Positions 1 to 5,863 are shown, numbered from the stretch's first letter. The stretch: DNA of 6,318 nt from CAZFZT01 sp964523675 (GCA_964523675.1 CAZFZT010000124.1:1-6318), one strand, 5' to 3'. Numbers and translations are program-made. The notes: generated by a model not told the origin, from the sequence alone.

Positions 1-1047
1 ACGTACAAGATCGATCACGTTGTCCACGGCGCGATCGCCTCGGCTGCGGTGTACGGCGCGATGCTCGGCGCGACGCCTGAGCAGATCGAGTCCGCGATCG
101 GCATGTTCGTCGCGCACTACATTCCGTGGCGGGCCATCCGCGCGGGCAAGCAACTGAGCGACTCAAAGGGCGCTTCGGCTGCGCTTTCAACAGAAGCGGC
201 GATCGTTGCCATGCAGCGGTCGATGCGCGGCTTTGTCGGGCCGAAGGACATCTTCCGCAACCCCGAAGCGATCTTCAGACAGTTTGAGCCGACGAACGGT
301 GATGCGCCCTTCGATCTCGTGCTCTCGCACTCAGGCGACGACTTCGCGGTGATGGGCATGCACTTCAAGATCGGCTTGTATGAACATCAATCAGCCGGAG
401 CGATTCAGGGATTGATCGAACTGCTGTTTGAGCATCGCGAGCTGCTTGAGCAGCCGGAGAAGATCGGGTCGATTCGCATCGTCGCCTACGAGCCGGCGTT
501 TGGCATCATCGGCGACCCCGCCAAGCGCGATCCGCGCACGCGGCAGTCGGCCGATCACTCCATGGTGTACATCATTGCGACGATTCTGCGCAACGCCATC
601 GAGACGGCGCAGGAGAAGAAGGCCCCCAATCTCGGCGAGACGCTCGGCGACTGGTGGAAGGCGCTCATGCTCGGGCCTTATGACTACTCACCCGAAGCGA
701 TCATGCATCCGCGCACACGTGAGCTGATGGAGTTGATCGCCTTCGAACACGGTGGGCCGGAGTACGACGCGAAGTATCCCGACGGCATTCCCACGTCGAT
801 CATCATCACGACGGATGACGGGAAGCGCTATGACAGCGGCCTTGTGATGTACCCGGCCGGACACGCTCGAAACACGACTGCCGACCTGACCGACCTGCTC
901 GCGACGAAGTTCCAGATGCACGGCCGGCTCGCCATCGAGAACCCGCAGGAGGTGATCGCCAGGTTTGACAACCTGCCGCAGCTCTCAGCCAGTGAACTGC
1001 GCGAGCTGCACGATTTCGAGATTCTGGATCGCGGGGAGTTTGAATGA
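1..1047 (+). CDS. prpD: MmgE/PrpD family protein (2-methylcitrate dehydratase-like), C-terminal part
   Basis: The reading frame is open from base 1 and ends at TGA 1045-1047, giving 348 visible codons; the family is usually about 450-500 residues, so roughly the first quarter lies upstream of the window. The sequence has MmgE/PrpD character: an Ala/Gly-rich helical stretch (DHVVHGAIASAAVYGAMLGA, then TPEQIESAIGM), followed by FKIGLYEHQSAGAIQGLIELL, which matches the conserved segment before the second domain, and a C-terminal region with YDAKYPDGIP and HPRTRELMELI. Family members dehydrate 2-methylcitrate to 2-methyl-cis-aconitate in the cytoplasmic methylcitrate cycle of propionate degradation, but related members act on other hydroxy-acids (cis-aconitate decarboxylase is in the same superfamily). 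Substrate is therefore inferred from family only. No prpB or prpC partner is visible, and the HAD gene starts 48 bp downstream with no obvious link to this pathway. Confidence 0.85.
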   Translation, partial: TYKIDHVVHGAIASAAVYGAMLGATPEQIESAIGMFVAHYIPWRAIRAGKQLSDSKGASAALSTEAAIVAMQRSMRGFVGPKDIFRNPEAIFRQFEPTNGDAPFDLVLSHSGDDFAVMGMHFKIGLYEHQSAGAIQGLIELLFEHRELLEQPEKIGSIRIVAYEPAFGIIGDPAKRDPRTRQSADHSMVYIIATILRNAIETAQEKKAPNLGETLGDWWKALMLGPYDYSPEAIMHPRTRELMELIAFEHGGPEYDAKYPDGIPTSIIITTDDGKRYDSGLVMYPAGHARNTTADLTDLLATKFQMHGRLAIENPQEVIARFDNLPQLSASELRELHDFEILDRGEFE

Positions 1048-1083
1048 CAAGGGTCTGCACGGCGGAATCAATGGGAGCATCGC

Positions 1084-1089
1084 TATCAT
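1084..1089 (+). promoter_or_regulatory. Candidate -10 box (TATCAT) for a leaderless HAD transcript
   Basis: TATCAT ends 6 nt before the ATG at 1096. A -10 box at that spacing would put transcription start on or next to the A of the start codon, and no Shine-Dalgarno is present. No convincing -35 is seen 16-18 bp upstream, so this rests on box and spacing alone, supported by the same arrangement before two other genes in the window. Confidence 0.3.
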
Positions 1090-1095
1090 CGCGGC

Positions 1096-1746
1096 ATGGC
1101 TGATTCGCCGGTGCGTCTCGTGTGTTTCGACTTGGGTGGCGTCGTCGTTCGCATTTGCAGATCGCTCATCGAGGCGTGTGAGGCGGCGGGGATTGAGCCG
1201 GCTCAGAGGCGCGCACTGGCCGGCGTTCAACCAGATGCGGTCGCGCCGCTCCTGCACCGGCATCAGACCGGTTCAATGCACATTGCGGAGTATGCAGCGG
1301 AACTCTGCCAGCTCTGCGGCGACGGCATTCGCCCTGATGATGTCATCGCGATACACACCGCATGGTTACTGGGTGAATACGACGGCGTCGCTGGCGTCAT
1401 CGACGAGATCCACGAGAGAGGACTTGAAACGGCTGCGCTGTCGAACACAAACGCACATCACTGGGAGCTGATGCACGATGCGTCTCGCTATCCCGCCTTG
1501 GCGAAGATCAGGCGCCGCCACGCATCACATCTGCTCGGCCACGCCAAGCCGGATCAAGCGGCGTACCGCGCGTTCGAGGAACGCGTGGGATACCGCGGCG
1601 GTGAGATTCTCTTCTTTGATGACCTTGCGGAAAACGTTGCCGCTGCGCGTGCGCTTGGCTGGCGCACTGTGCAGGTCGATCATCAGCGCTGCACCGCCGG
1701 GCAGATGCGCGAGGCACTGATGATGCATGGGCTCCTTCCTGAGTGA
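1096..1746 (+). CDS. HAD-superfamily hydrolase, YihX-like phosphatase
   Basis: This is a complete 216-residue protein of the haloacid dehalogenase superfamily, probably a cytoplasmic phosphatase for a small phosphorylated metabolite. All four HAD motifs are visible: motif I CFDLGGVVV with nucleophile D12, motif II ALSNTN with S116, motif III HAKP with K151, and motif IV ILFFDD with D175/D176. Between motifs I and II lies a helical cap (about residues 20-95), as in subfamily I enzymes. Motif I reads DLG rather than the usual DxD, so the general acid/base aspartate is glycine. The same DLG and SNTN pattern occurs in E. coli YihX (glucose-1-phosphate phosphatase) and its relatives, so this looks like a subfamily trait and not decay. 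Substrate cannot be told. The ATG at 1096 has no Shine-Dalgarno, but a TATCAT box lies 6 nt before it, which suggests a leaderless message. A strong hairpin follows 9 bp after the stop. Confidence 0.85.
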   Translation: MADSPVRLVCFDLGGVVVRICRSLIEACEAAGIEPAQRRALAGVQPDAVAPLLHRHQTGSMHIAEYAAELCQLCGDGIRPDDVIAIHTAWLLGEYDGVAGVIDEIHERGLETAALSNTNAHHWELMHDASRYPALAKIRRRHASHLLGHAKPDQAAYRAFEERVGYRGGEILFFDDLAENVAAARALGWRTVQVDHQRCTAGQMREALMMHGLLPE

Positions 1747-1755
1747 ATAACGCAG

Positions 1756-1783
1756 AAGCCCAGGGATGAGAATCCCTGGGCTT
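1756..1783. terminator. Strong hairpin between convergent genes, probably a bidirectional terminator
   Basis: An 11-bp perfect inverted repeat (AAGCCCAGGGA / TCCCTGGGCTT) encloses a 6-nt loop, TGAGAA. It lies 9 bp past the stop of the HAD gene and 29 bp before the stop of the convergent basic-protein gene, exactly where a shared terminator belongs. The trailing T-run is short (CTTT on plus, CTTC on minus), so it may be only partly intrinsic, or act mainly as a 3'-end stabiliser. Confidence 0.65.
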
Positions 1784-1812
1784 TGAATGTTCAACAGGTT
1801 TCGGCCTTCGCC

Positions 1813-2142
1813 TTAGCCGCCCTTTTTGGCTTCGAGAAATTTCTCAACGCTCTTGAGATCGGGGATAATCTGCGGCGTGAGCGTAAGGGTAAAGGTCTCG
1901 CCCGGCTCGACATGCGTAATCTTCGTCGTCCTGGCTCTGTTCACCCATCGACGGCCGGCGCGAATGTTCGTCACATTGTCCTCCTGGCGCCGGCGACGGG
2001 CCAGTTTCGACAGGCCACGCTGAACCTCCGGCTGCATGCGCATCAGCCGCTGAATCGTCTTCCGTTGGGCCGGACGTTCCGGCGTCTTCGTAATGGTGAA
2101 GGTGACGGTGTTACGAGGTGCGATGAGTTCGGTGGTGGCCAT
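1813..2142 (-). CDS. Small, very basic protein of unknown function (109 aa)
   Basis: I do not recognise this family. The start at 2142 (MATTELIAP) was chosen because AGGA sits 10 nt upstream on the minus strand; the frame stays open up to 2238 but the extra residues look non-coding. The stop is TAA at 1813-1815. The protein has about 23 Arg/Lys against 10 Asp/Glu, with an RRRR run at residues 49-52 and further arginines to 71. The ends look like beta strands (residues 11-20, TVTFTITKT; and 80-93, GETFTLTLTPQI), with a lysine-bearing helix at the C-terminus. There is no signal peptide, membrane segment or cysteine. The composition fits a nucleic-acid or ribosome-associated protein, but that is inference from charge only. 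It lies 96 bp downstream of htpX with its own candidate promoter, so it may be transcribed separately. Confidence 0.7.
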   Translation of the reverse strand: MATTELIAPRNTVTFTITKTPERPAQRKTIQRLMRMQPEVQRGLSKLARRRRQEDNVTNIRAGRRWVNRARTTKITHVEPGETFTLTLTPQIIPDLKSVEKFLEAKKGG

Positions 2143-2175
2143 GGCAGTTGATTCCTGAGCAATCTGGAGCCCCAC

Positions 2176-2184
2176 AGGATAGCA
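2176..2184 (-). promoter_or_regulatory. Candidate extended -10 promoter element for the basic-protein gene
   Basis: On the minus strand this reads TGCTATCCT, an extended -10 element (TG-n-TATCCT). A weak -35-like CTGGAA (2204-2199) lies 17 bp upstream. Transcription would begin near 2169, leaving a leader of about 27 nt that contains the AGGA ribosome-binding site. The spacing is coherent, but the -35 match is poor. Confidence 0.35.
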
Positions 2185-2189
2185 GGCCC

Positions 2190-2215
2190 CGGCTGGATTT
2201 CCAGTGGGCCAGCCG
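2190..2215. repeat. Hairpin just downstream of the htpX stop
   Basis: A 7-bp perfect inverted repeat, CGGCTGG / CCAGCCG, with a 12-nt loop lies 23 bp past the htpX stop codon (minus-strand sense). It could mark the 3' end of the htpX message. No T-run follows, so intrinsic termination is doubtful, and the inner CTGG/CCAG pairs give a competing smaller fold. It overlaps the candidate -35 of the next gene. Confidence 0.3.
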
Positions 2216-2238
2216 CCTCCGGGCTCTGCCGGTAGCAC

Positions 2239-3267
2239 CTACTCAATCAGCGCCCGCAGGCGCTCAATGCGGTCGTGGAGCGGGGGGTGGGTGCGGAAGG
2301 CGCTGTTAAGCTCGTGGCCCTGGCCCTTCATCGCGCTTCTGAGCGGGTTGACGATGTAAAGGTGAGCAGTGGCTCGGTTCGCCCCTTTGAGCGGCTCCCT
2401 GCACGCGCCGAGCTTCTCCAGCGCCCCGATCATCCCCTGCGGATAACGCGTCAGCTCAACCGCGCCGGCGTCGGCCAGATACTCGCGCTGCCGGCTCACC
2501 GCAAAGCGAATCAACATCGCCAGGGTGGGGGCGATGATCGCAAAGAGCAGTGCGATGATGGCGATGATCGCGATTGCCGCGCCGCCACCCTTGCCGCCCC
2601 GGCTGCTACCCATGCGCATGCCGCCGCGCCGGCCCATGCTGCCGTACCACATCATCCGCAACATGGCGTCTGATGCGAAGACGATCAGGCCGACCATCGT
2701 CGCCATGAGCATGGCAAAGCGAATGTCATAGTGCCGGATGTGCGAGATTTCGTGAGCCATCACGCCGGCGAGTTCATCGCGCGAAAGCCGTTGCCGCAGC
2801 CCGGTGGTGATCGCTACCGCGCCATGCTCCGGATCGCGGCCGGTGGCGAAGGCGTTCATGGCGTTGTCATCAATGAGAAACACCTTCGGCCGCGGTGTTC
2901 CCGCAGCGATGGCAAGTTCCTCGACGACGTTGAACAGTTGCGGATCGTCCCGGTGCTGGATCTCCCTCGCCCCCGACATCTTCAGAATCGCATTGGACCC
3001 GCCGTAGTAACTCCAGGTCGAAGCGATGACCGCAACGACTGCGAACGCAATCGCGCCCATGATGAGCGATGGAATGAGCGAATCCGCGCCGCCGCCGTAC
3101 GCACCCACCAACGCGCCGACGGCTGCGCCAAGCACCACGAGCAACAATCCCATGCCGACCATGAGCATCGCGCTCTTGCGCTTGTTGGCGCGGATCAGAT
3201 CATGAAACGTGACATTCGCGGGATACGCGCGCTTGGCGGGCAGTTCTGTGTGGATCGCTCCGGGCAT
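2239..3267 (-). CDS. htpX: HtpX-like M48 family zinc metalloprotease, membrane-bound
   Basis: The 342-residue product is an integral inner-membrane peptidase of family M48, the HtpX type, which degrades damaged or misassembled membrane proteins. The zinc site is complete: HEISH at residues 172-176 (H172, catalytic E173, H176) and a third ligand E262 in REYLAD. Hydrophobic segments at about 33-56, 63-88, 183-202 and 229-253 put the active site on the cytoplasmic face, as known for HtpX. A Met/Gly/Arg-rich loop (about 203-228) precedes the last segment. The family's FRTHPPLHDRIERL motif is near the C-terminus (325-337). The only in-frame ATG (3267) adds about 20 residues before the familiar FHDLIRANKRKSA opening and has no Shine-Dalgarno; its leader is a pyrimidine-rich heptad repeat. 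LemA is encoded just upstream, a common pairing, so co-transcription is likely. Stop is TAG at 2239. Confidence 0.93.
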   Translation of the reverse strand: MPGAIHTELPAKRAYPANVTFHDLIRANKRKSAMLMVGMGLLLVVLGAAVGALVGAYGGGADSLIPSLIMGAIAFAVVAVIASTWSYYGGSNAILKMSGAREIQHRDDPQLFNVVEELAIAAGTPRPKVFLIDDNAMNAFATGRDPEHGAVAITTGLRQRLSRDELAGVMAHEISHIRHYDIRFAMLMATMVGLIVFASDAMLRMMWYGSMGRRGGMRMGSSRGGKGGGAAIAIIAIIALLFAIIAPTLAMLIRFAVSRQREYLADAGAVELTRYPQGMIGALEKLGACREPLKGANRATAHLYIVNPLRSAMKGQGHELNSAFRTHPPLHDRIERLRALIE

Positions 3268-3273
3268 GGATAA

Positions 3274-3301
3274 GGAGTTAGGAGTTGGGAGTTAGGAACT
3301 A
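3274..3301 (+). repeat. Heptad repeat block GGAGTTR, left arm
   Basis: Four tandem 7-mers: GGAGTTA (3274-3280), GGAGTTG (3281-3287), GGAGTTA (3288-3294) and degenerate GGAACTA (3295-3301). The block ends 7 bp before the htpX start codon. It is inverted relative to the block at 3361-3393, sharing a 12-bp perfect match (GGAGTTGGGAGT). Such short 7-bp tandem families are known from other bacteria, for example cyanobacterial STRRs. Confidence 0.85.
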
Positions 3302-3323
3302 GAAATGAATTCGCCCAATCTGC

Positions 3324-3337
3324 TCCCGCCTCACTCC
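3324..3337 (-). repeat. Degenerate heptad pair in the middle of the lemA–htpX gap
   Basis: On the minus strand this reads GGAGTGA then GGCGGGA, two further degenerate heptads in phase with each other. They suggest that the whole 129-bp gap was once built from, or invaded by, the same repeat. Confidence 0.5.
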
Positions 3338-3360
3338 TCAAGAACAACCCGAACGCCAAA

Positions 3361-3393
3361 TCCCCTAACTCCTACCTCCTCACTCCCAACTCC
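3361..3393 (-). repeat. Heptad repeat block GGAGTTR, right arm
   Basis: On the minus strand: GGAGTTG (3393-3387), GGAGTGA (3386-3380), GGAGGTA (3379-3373), GGAGTTA (3372-3366), then GGGGA. The block starts 3 bp after the lemA stop. In a lemA–htpX transcript this is the purine-rich arm; it can pair with the pyrimidine-rich arm next to the htpX start. Confidence 0.85.
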
Positions 3394-3396
3394 ATC

Positions 3397-3969
3397 TCAA
3401 AACGACACCTTCGGCACCTCGCGCTGGGAGTGGTCTTCGATCTCGAAGAAGGGCAGTTCCTTCTCGAAGCTGAACATGCCTGCGATGATGTTGTTCGGGA
3501 AGATCGCGATGGCCTCGTTGTACTGGGCCGCGCTGCGGTTGTAGTGCTGGCGGGCAAAGCCGATCTTGTTCTCCGTACTCGTCAGTTCCTCCTGCAACTG
3601 CATGAAGTTCTGATTGGCCTTGAGGTCGGGGTAGTTCTCCGAGAGCGCGAAGAGACGGCCGAGCGCCTGCGTGAGCATGTTCTCGGCGCCGACTTGTTGA
3701 TCGATGCCCTGATTGCTCGCATCGACTGCGCGGCTGCGAGCCGAGATCACCGCCTCAAGCGTCTCGCGCTCATGCGAGGCGTAGCCCTTCACGGTGTTGA
3801 CGAGATTCGGCACCAGGTCGTGACGCCGCTTCAGCTGCACATCGATATCCGACCACGCGGTCTGAGCAGCGATCTTCTTCCGCTGAAGTGAGTTGTACAC
3901 GCCGATCACGAGCATGATCAACGCAAAGACAGCGATCACAACGATGATGAGAACGATCAAGGTCGGCAT
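3397..3969 (-). CDS. lemA: LemA family protein
   Basis: This complete 190-residue protein has one N-terminal membrane anchor (about residues 3-24, nearly all Ile/Val/Leu/Ala) and then the helical LemA domain. Conserved family blocks are clear: YNSLQRKK and AQTAWSDIDVQLKRRHDLVPN (to about 55), TVKGYASHE (59-67), ENYPDLKANQNF (111-122), LQEELTSTENKI (125-136), FPNNIIA (157-163) and the C-terminal PKVSF. The biochemical role of LemA proteins is not settled; they are short anchored helical-bundle proteins often encoded beside M48 peptidases, as here. Start 3969 is well supported by AGGAG five nt upstream on the minus strand, the best ribosome-binding site in the window. Stop is TGA at 3397. It probably heads a two-gene unit with htpX. 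Confidence 0.95.
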   Translation of the reverse strand: MPTLIVLIIVVIAVFALIMLVIGVYNSLQRKKIAAQTAWSDIDVQLKRRHDLVPNLVNTVKGYASHERETLEAVISARSRAVDASNQGIDQQVGAENMLTQALGRLFALSENYPDLKANQNFMQLQEELTSTENKIGFARQHYNRSAAQYNEAIAIFPNNIIAGMFSFEKELPFFEIEDHSQREVPKVSF

Positions 3970-4006
3970 GGGCGTCTCCTGTTCCGCAGGGGTACAACTG
4001 CGTCAT

Positions 4007-4019
4007 CCCAATTATTGGG
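4007..4019. promoter_or_regulatory. Palindrome CCCAATTATTGGG upstream of lemA, possible operator
   Basis: A perfect 6-bp inverted repeat around one central base, 37 bp upstream of the lemA start. It is the most AT-rich spot of the greA–lemA gap and on the minus strand contains AATAAT, a possible -10, so a regulator could block or guide RNA polymerase here. No convincing -35 is visible, so both the promoter and the operator are only suggestions. Confidence 0.25.
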
Positions 4020-4051
4020 CGGCATCGACCGCAGGTTACCACAGCGCATGC

Positions 4052-4100
4052 GACATGTCCGCTCCTGTCCGGATCGGGACATCCACCAGGACAGGATGTC
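4052..4100. repeat. Nest of overlapping inverted repeats downstream of greA
   Basis: Starting 14 bp after the greA stop (minus-strand sense) are two mutually exclusive perfect hairpins: GACATCC/GGATGTC (4078-4084 with 4094-4100) and TCCTGTCC/GGACAGGA (4063-4070 with 4089-4096). A third palindrome, GACATGTC, lies at 4052-4059. It may be the greA 3' end or an attenuator-like switch before lemA. No T-run follows either stem, so a simple intrinsic terminator is not shown. Confidence 0.4.
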
Positions 4101-4114
4101 GAAGGCCGGCTGTG

Positions 4115-4579
4115 CTACACAATCGCGACGATCTCGAAGCGCTTCTCACCTCGGCGAGAATCGACGCGCACCGTCTCTCCGACGTGAGCTTTCATCAACG
4201 CCATGCCCATCGGCGAGTTGGGCGTGACTTCGACGTATTCGAGATCAAGGTTCCCGCTCGCCTCACCGACAAGGCGATAGAGATCCTCATCGCCGCTCTC
4301 GACGTCCCGCAATCGCACCGTCGCACCAATGAACACCATGTCCTCTGGAAGCGATTCATTGTCGGTCACCACGGACTTCGAGAGCTTCTCCTCAAGCTCA
4401 CGGATGCGAGCTTCATTCATGCCCTGATCTTCACGGGCTGCGTGGTATTCGGCATTTTCGCGCAGGTCGCCCAATTCACGGGCGCGGCCGATGCGGTCGC
4501 TCAGTTCCTTGCGCTTGTTGACGCACTCGCGCAGTTGCTTCTCCAGCATGGCCTTCTCGTCAGCGGTGATGTAGTTCAT
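4115..4579 (-). CDS. greA: Transcription elongation factor GreA
   Basis: This is a 154-residue GreA-type factor (E. coli GreA has 158). GreA enters the RNA polymerase secondary channel and stimulates cleavage of backtracked RNA. The N-terminal coiled coil (about 1-70) carries the hallmark ELGDLRENAEYHAARE, whose tip acids D38 and E41 correspond to the residues that hold the catalytic metal in E. coli GreA. The C-terminal FKBP-like domain follows (FIGATVRLRDV, then YRLVGE, then NSPMGMALMKAHVGETVRV). The start at 4579 (MNYITADEK) fits family length, but there is no Shine-Dalgarno. An upstream in-frame ATG at 4642 would add a 21-residue Pro/Ala-rich leader and also lacks one, so the start is uncertain. 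Stop is TAG. It may be co-transcribed with the pseudouridine synthase gene 222 bp upstream or have its own promoter in that gap. Confidence 0.93.
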   Translation of the reverse strand: MNYITADEKAMLEKQLRECVNKRKELSDRIGRARELGDLRENAEYHAAREDQGMNEARIRELEEKLSKSVVTDNESLPEDMVFIGATVRLRDVESGDEDLYRLVGEASGNLDLEYVEVTPNSPMGMALMKAHVGETVRVDSRRGEKRFEIVAIV

Positions 4580-4607
4580 AGGAGTCAGCAAGGCAAGCGG
4601 AACAGGA

Positions 4608-4629
4608 AGCGCCGGGGCGGGGGGGCGCT
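4608..4629. repeat. GC hairpin with C-run in the greA leader
   Basis: AGCGCC (4608-4613) pairs with GGCGCT (4624-4629) around a 10-nt G-rich loop, with a run of seven G at 4619-4625 (seven C in greA sense). It lies about 30 nt upstream of the chosen greA start. The homopolymer could slip during replication; if translation begins at 4642, length changes here would shift the frame. No function is established. Confidence 0.3.
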
Positions 4630-4669
4630 GAATCGCTTGCATAGATGTCAAAGGTTCAAACGATGATCC

Positions 4670-4691
4670 GGTGAAAGGGTGGCCTTTCGCC
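4670..4691. repeat. Hairpin in the gap between the pseudouridine synthase and greA genes
   Basis: GGTGAAAGG / CCTTTCGCC forms a 9-bp stem with one G·T (an A·C mismatch on the minus strand) and a 4-nt loop. It is the clearest structure in the 222-bp gap 4580-4801. No T-run follows on the minus strand, so it is more likely a leader structure or decayed repeat than a terminator. Confidence 0.25.
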
Positions 4692-4801
4692 TGATGAGCA
4701 GTCTCTCCAGAGTGGTGGCCGAAACGGCCGCGACCGTAAATCGGGGCCGGCAAGCGGCCGATCCCCACAAGGGCAACGATAGGCTCTCGGTCCGCCCTCC
4801 G

Positions 4802-5758
4802 TCAATCCGGCCGTGTCCGCCGCTTGCGGCCTCGGGATGATGCTGCAACCGCAGCTCGCTCGCCGTCCACGAACGCCGCCTTCCGCAGCGCGATCAGTTC
4901 CTTCGGCGTCAGGTCTCGCCATTGTCCCGGCTGGAGGCCGCGCAAGCGCAGCGGCCCCATCTGCACGCGCCGCAACTTGCGCACCTTGTGACCCACATCC
5001 GCCATCATTCGCCGAATCTGTCGATTCCGACCCTCGCGCAGCTCCATCAGCAAGCGTGTGCGGTCGCGATCGCGCTTGATGATCTTCAGCCGCGATTTTG
5101 AGGTCTTCCCGCCGGCGCCCTTGCGGCGATCAGTCAGAAACAGTCCCGCTTCGAGTTTCTTGACGGCCGGCTCATCAAGTTCACCTGCGACGGTGACTTC
5201 GTAAACTTTATGAACGCCGTAGCGCGGGTGTGTGAGGCGGTTGGCGAGTTCGCCGTCGTTGGTGAGCAGCAGCAGGCCGGAACTTTCGATGTCAAGCCGG
5301 CCGACGGGGTACAGCCGCGCCTTGGATGGATGCTTGACGAGGTCGATGGCACGTTGCCGACCCTCGGGGTCTTCATTGGTACTTACCACGCCGCGCGGCT
5401 TGAAGAGCATCACATACACGCCACCATCGGCGCTCGCGCCCGCCACCCGCTTGCCTCGTCGCTTCACACCGGCCGTCGGAATTGGCCTACCTTCCACGGC
5501 GACTTTGTCCTTTAGAGGATCAACCCACGCAGGCAGGTCTGCGACGAGGTGGCCGTTGACGGTGACCGCGCCGCGCGTGATGAGTTCCTCACAATCCCGC
5601 CGCGAAGCGACCCCAGCGTCGGCGAGCACCTTCTGCAAGCGCACGCCGCGCGATTTGTCGGTGAAGTCGTGAGGCGGCGAACCGGCGGCGCGGCGGTTCG
5701 TGGTCCGCACCGTTTTTCCCTGCCCATCATCCTTCCAGCCCAAAGGTTCTCGCGCCAT
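4802..5758 (-). CDS. rluB: rRNA pseudouridine synthase, RsuA/RluB family
   Basis: The 318-residue protein isomerises a specific uridine in ribosomal RNA to pseudouridine. It has an S4 RNA-binding domain (about 38-85; VRLQKVLADAGVASRRDCEELI) followed by the catalytic domain (about 113-285). Motifs seen: LFKPRGVVST (118-127), the catalytic loop GRLDIESSGLLLLTNDGE with catalytic D156, KVYEV (184-188) and EGRNRQIRRM (242-251). S4 plus this catalytic loop is typical of RluB/RsuA enzymes; RluB modifies 23S rRNA near U2605 in E. coli, but the exact target here cannot be read. N- and C-terminal tails are basic (the end is GRKRRTRPD) and may add RNA contacts. The start at 5758 follows an in-frame TGA and has TATGAT five nt upstream, so it may be leaderless. 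A GTG at 5710 with AGGGA upstream is an alternative. It is divergent from rlmN, another rRNA modification gene. Confidence 0.9.
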   Translation of the reverse strand: MAREPLGWKDDGQGKTVRTTNRRAAGSPPHDFTDKSRGVRLQKVLADAGVASRRDCEELITRGAVTVNGHLVADLPAWVDPLKDKVAVEGRPIPTAGVKRRGKRVAGASADGGVYVMLFKPRGVVSTNEDPEGRQRAIDLVKHPSKARLYPVGRLDIESSGLLLLTNDGELANRLTHPRYGVHKVYEVTVAGELDEPAVKKLEAGLFLTDRRKGAGGKTSKSRLKIIKRDRDRTRLLMELREGRNRQIRRMMADVGHKVRKLRRVQMGPLRLRGLQPGQWRDLTPKELIALRKAAFVDGERAAVAASSRGRKRRTRPD

Positions 5759-5763
5759 ACCTC

Positions 5764-5769
5764 ATCATA
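5764..5769 (-). promoter_or_regulatory. Candidate -10 box (TATGAT) for a leaderless rluB transcript
   Basis: On the minus strand TATGAT ends 5 nt before the ATG at 5758. GAGGT abuts the ATG directly, too close to work as a Shine-Dalgarno, so the arrangement favours transcription starting at or next to the start codon. The -35 region (CTTCAG, 18 bp upstream) is poor. Confidence 0.35.
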
Positions 5770-5790
5770 GGAGCCAGCCGCTTGTCTGAA

Positions 5791-5810
5791 GATCCGCCGA
5801 GGCGGGCGGC
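5791..5810. repeat. GC-rich palindromic element, intergenic copy
   Basis: This 20-nt segment matches the reverse complement of 6124-6143 inside rlmN at 19 of 20 positions (16 contiguous). It contains CCGCC-GA-GGCGG, able to form a small stem, and abuts a second palindrome GCGGCGCCGC (5806-5815). It sits in the divergent rluB/rlmN gap and is probably a member of a dispersed repeat family. Confidence 0.6.
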
Positions 5811-5850
5811 GCCGCGACCGGCCAATTCAAATTCACCTCATGCCCACGCC

Positions 5851-5856
5851 TATCGT
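5851..5856 (+). promoter_or_regulatory. Candidate -10 box (TATCGT) for a leaderless rlmN transcript
   Basis: TATCGT ends 7 nt before the ATG at 5864 and there is no Shine-Dalgarno. This favours 5864 over the upstream ATG at 5840 as the rlmN start. The -35 region is not convincing. Confidence 0.3.
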
Positions 5857-5863
5857 TGTCCCC

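Noticed and set aside
1783..2151. Plus-strand open frame of 122 codons opposite the small basic protein
   Set aside because: It starts inside the terminator flank without a ribosome-binding site and the product looks random. The minus frame has a good Shine-Dalgarno and promoter-like element.
4646..4651. TTGACA on the minus strand as a -35 box for greA
   Set aside because: No acceptable -10 lies 16-18 bp downstream, where the sequence is GC-rich (around ATTCAG then CGCCCC).
3893..4666. Long plus-strand open frame of 257 codons across the lemA–greA region
   Set aside because: It runs antisense through greA and the lemA 5' end, and its product has no family features. The minus-strand genes have clear conserved motifs. 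It is a GC-rich shadow.
4717..4729. GGCCG-AAA-CGGCC as a terminator of the pseudouridine synthase gene
   Set aside because: Only 5 bp of stem with a 3-nt loop and no T-run on either strand; such stems are common by chance in GC-rich DNA.
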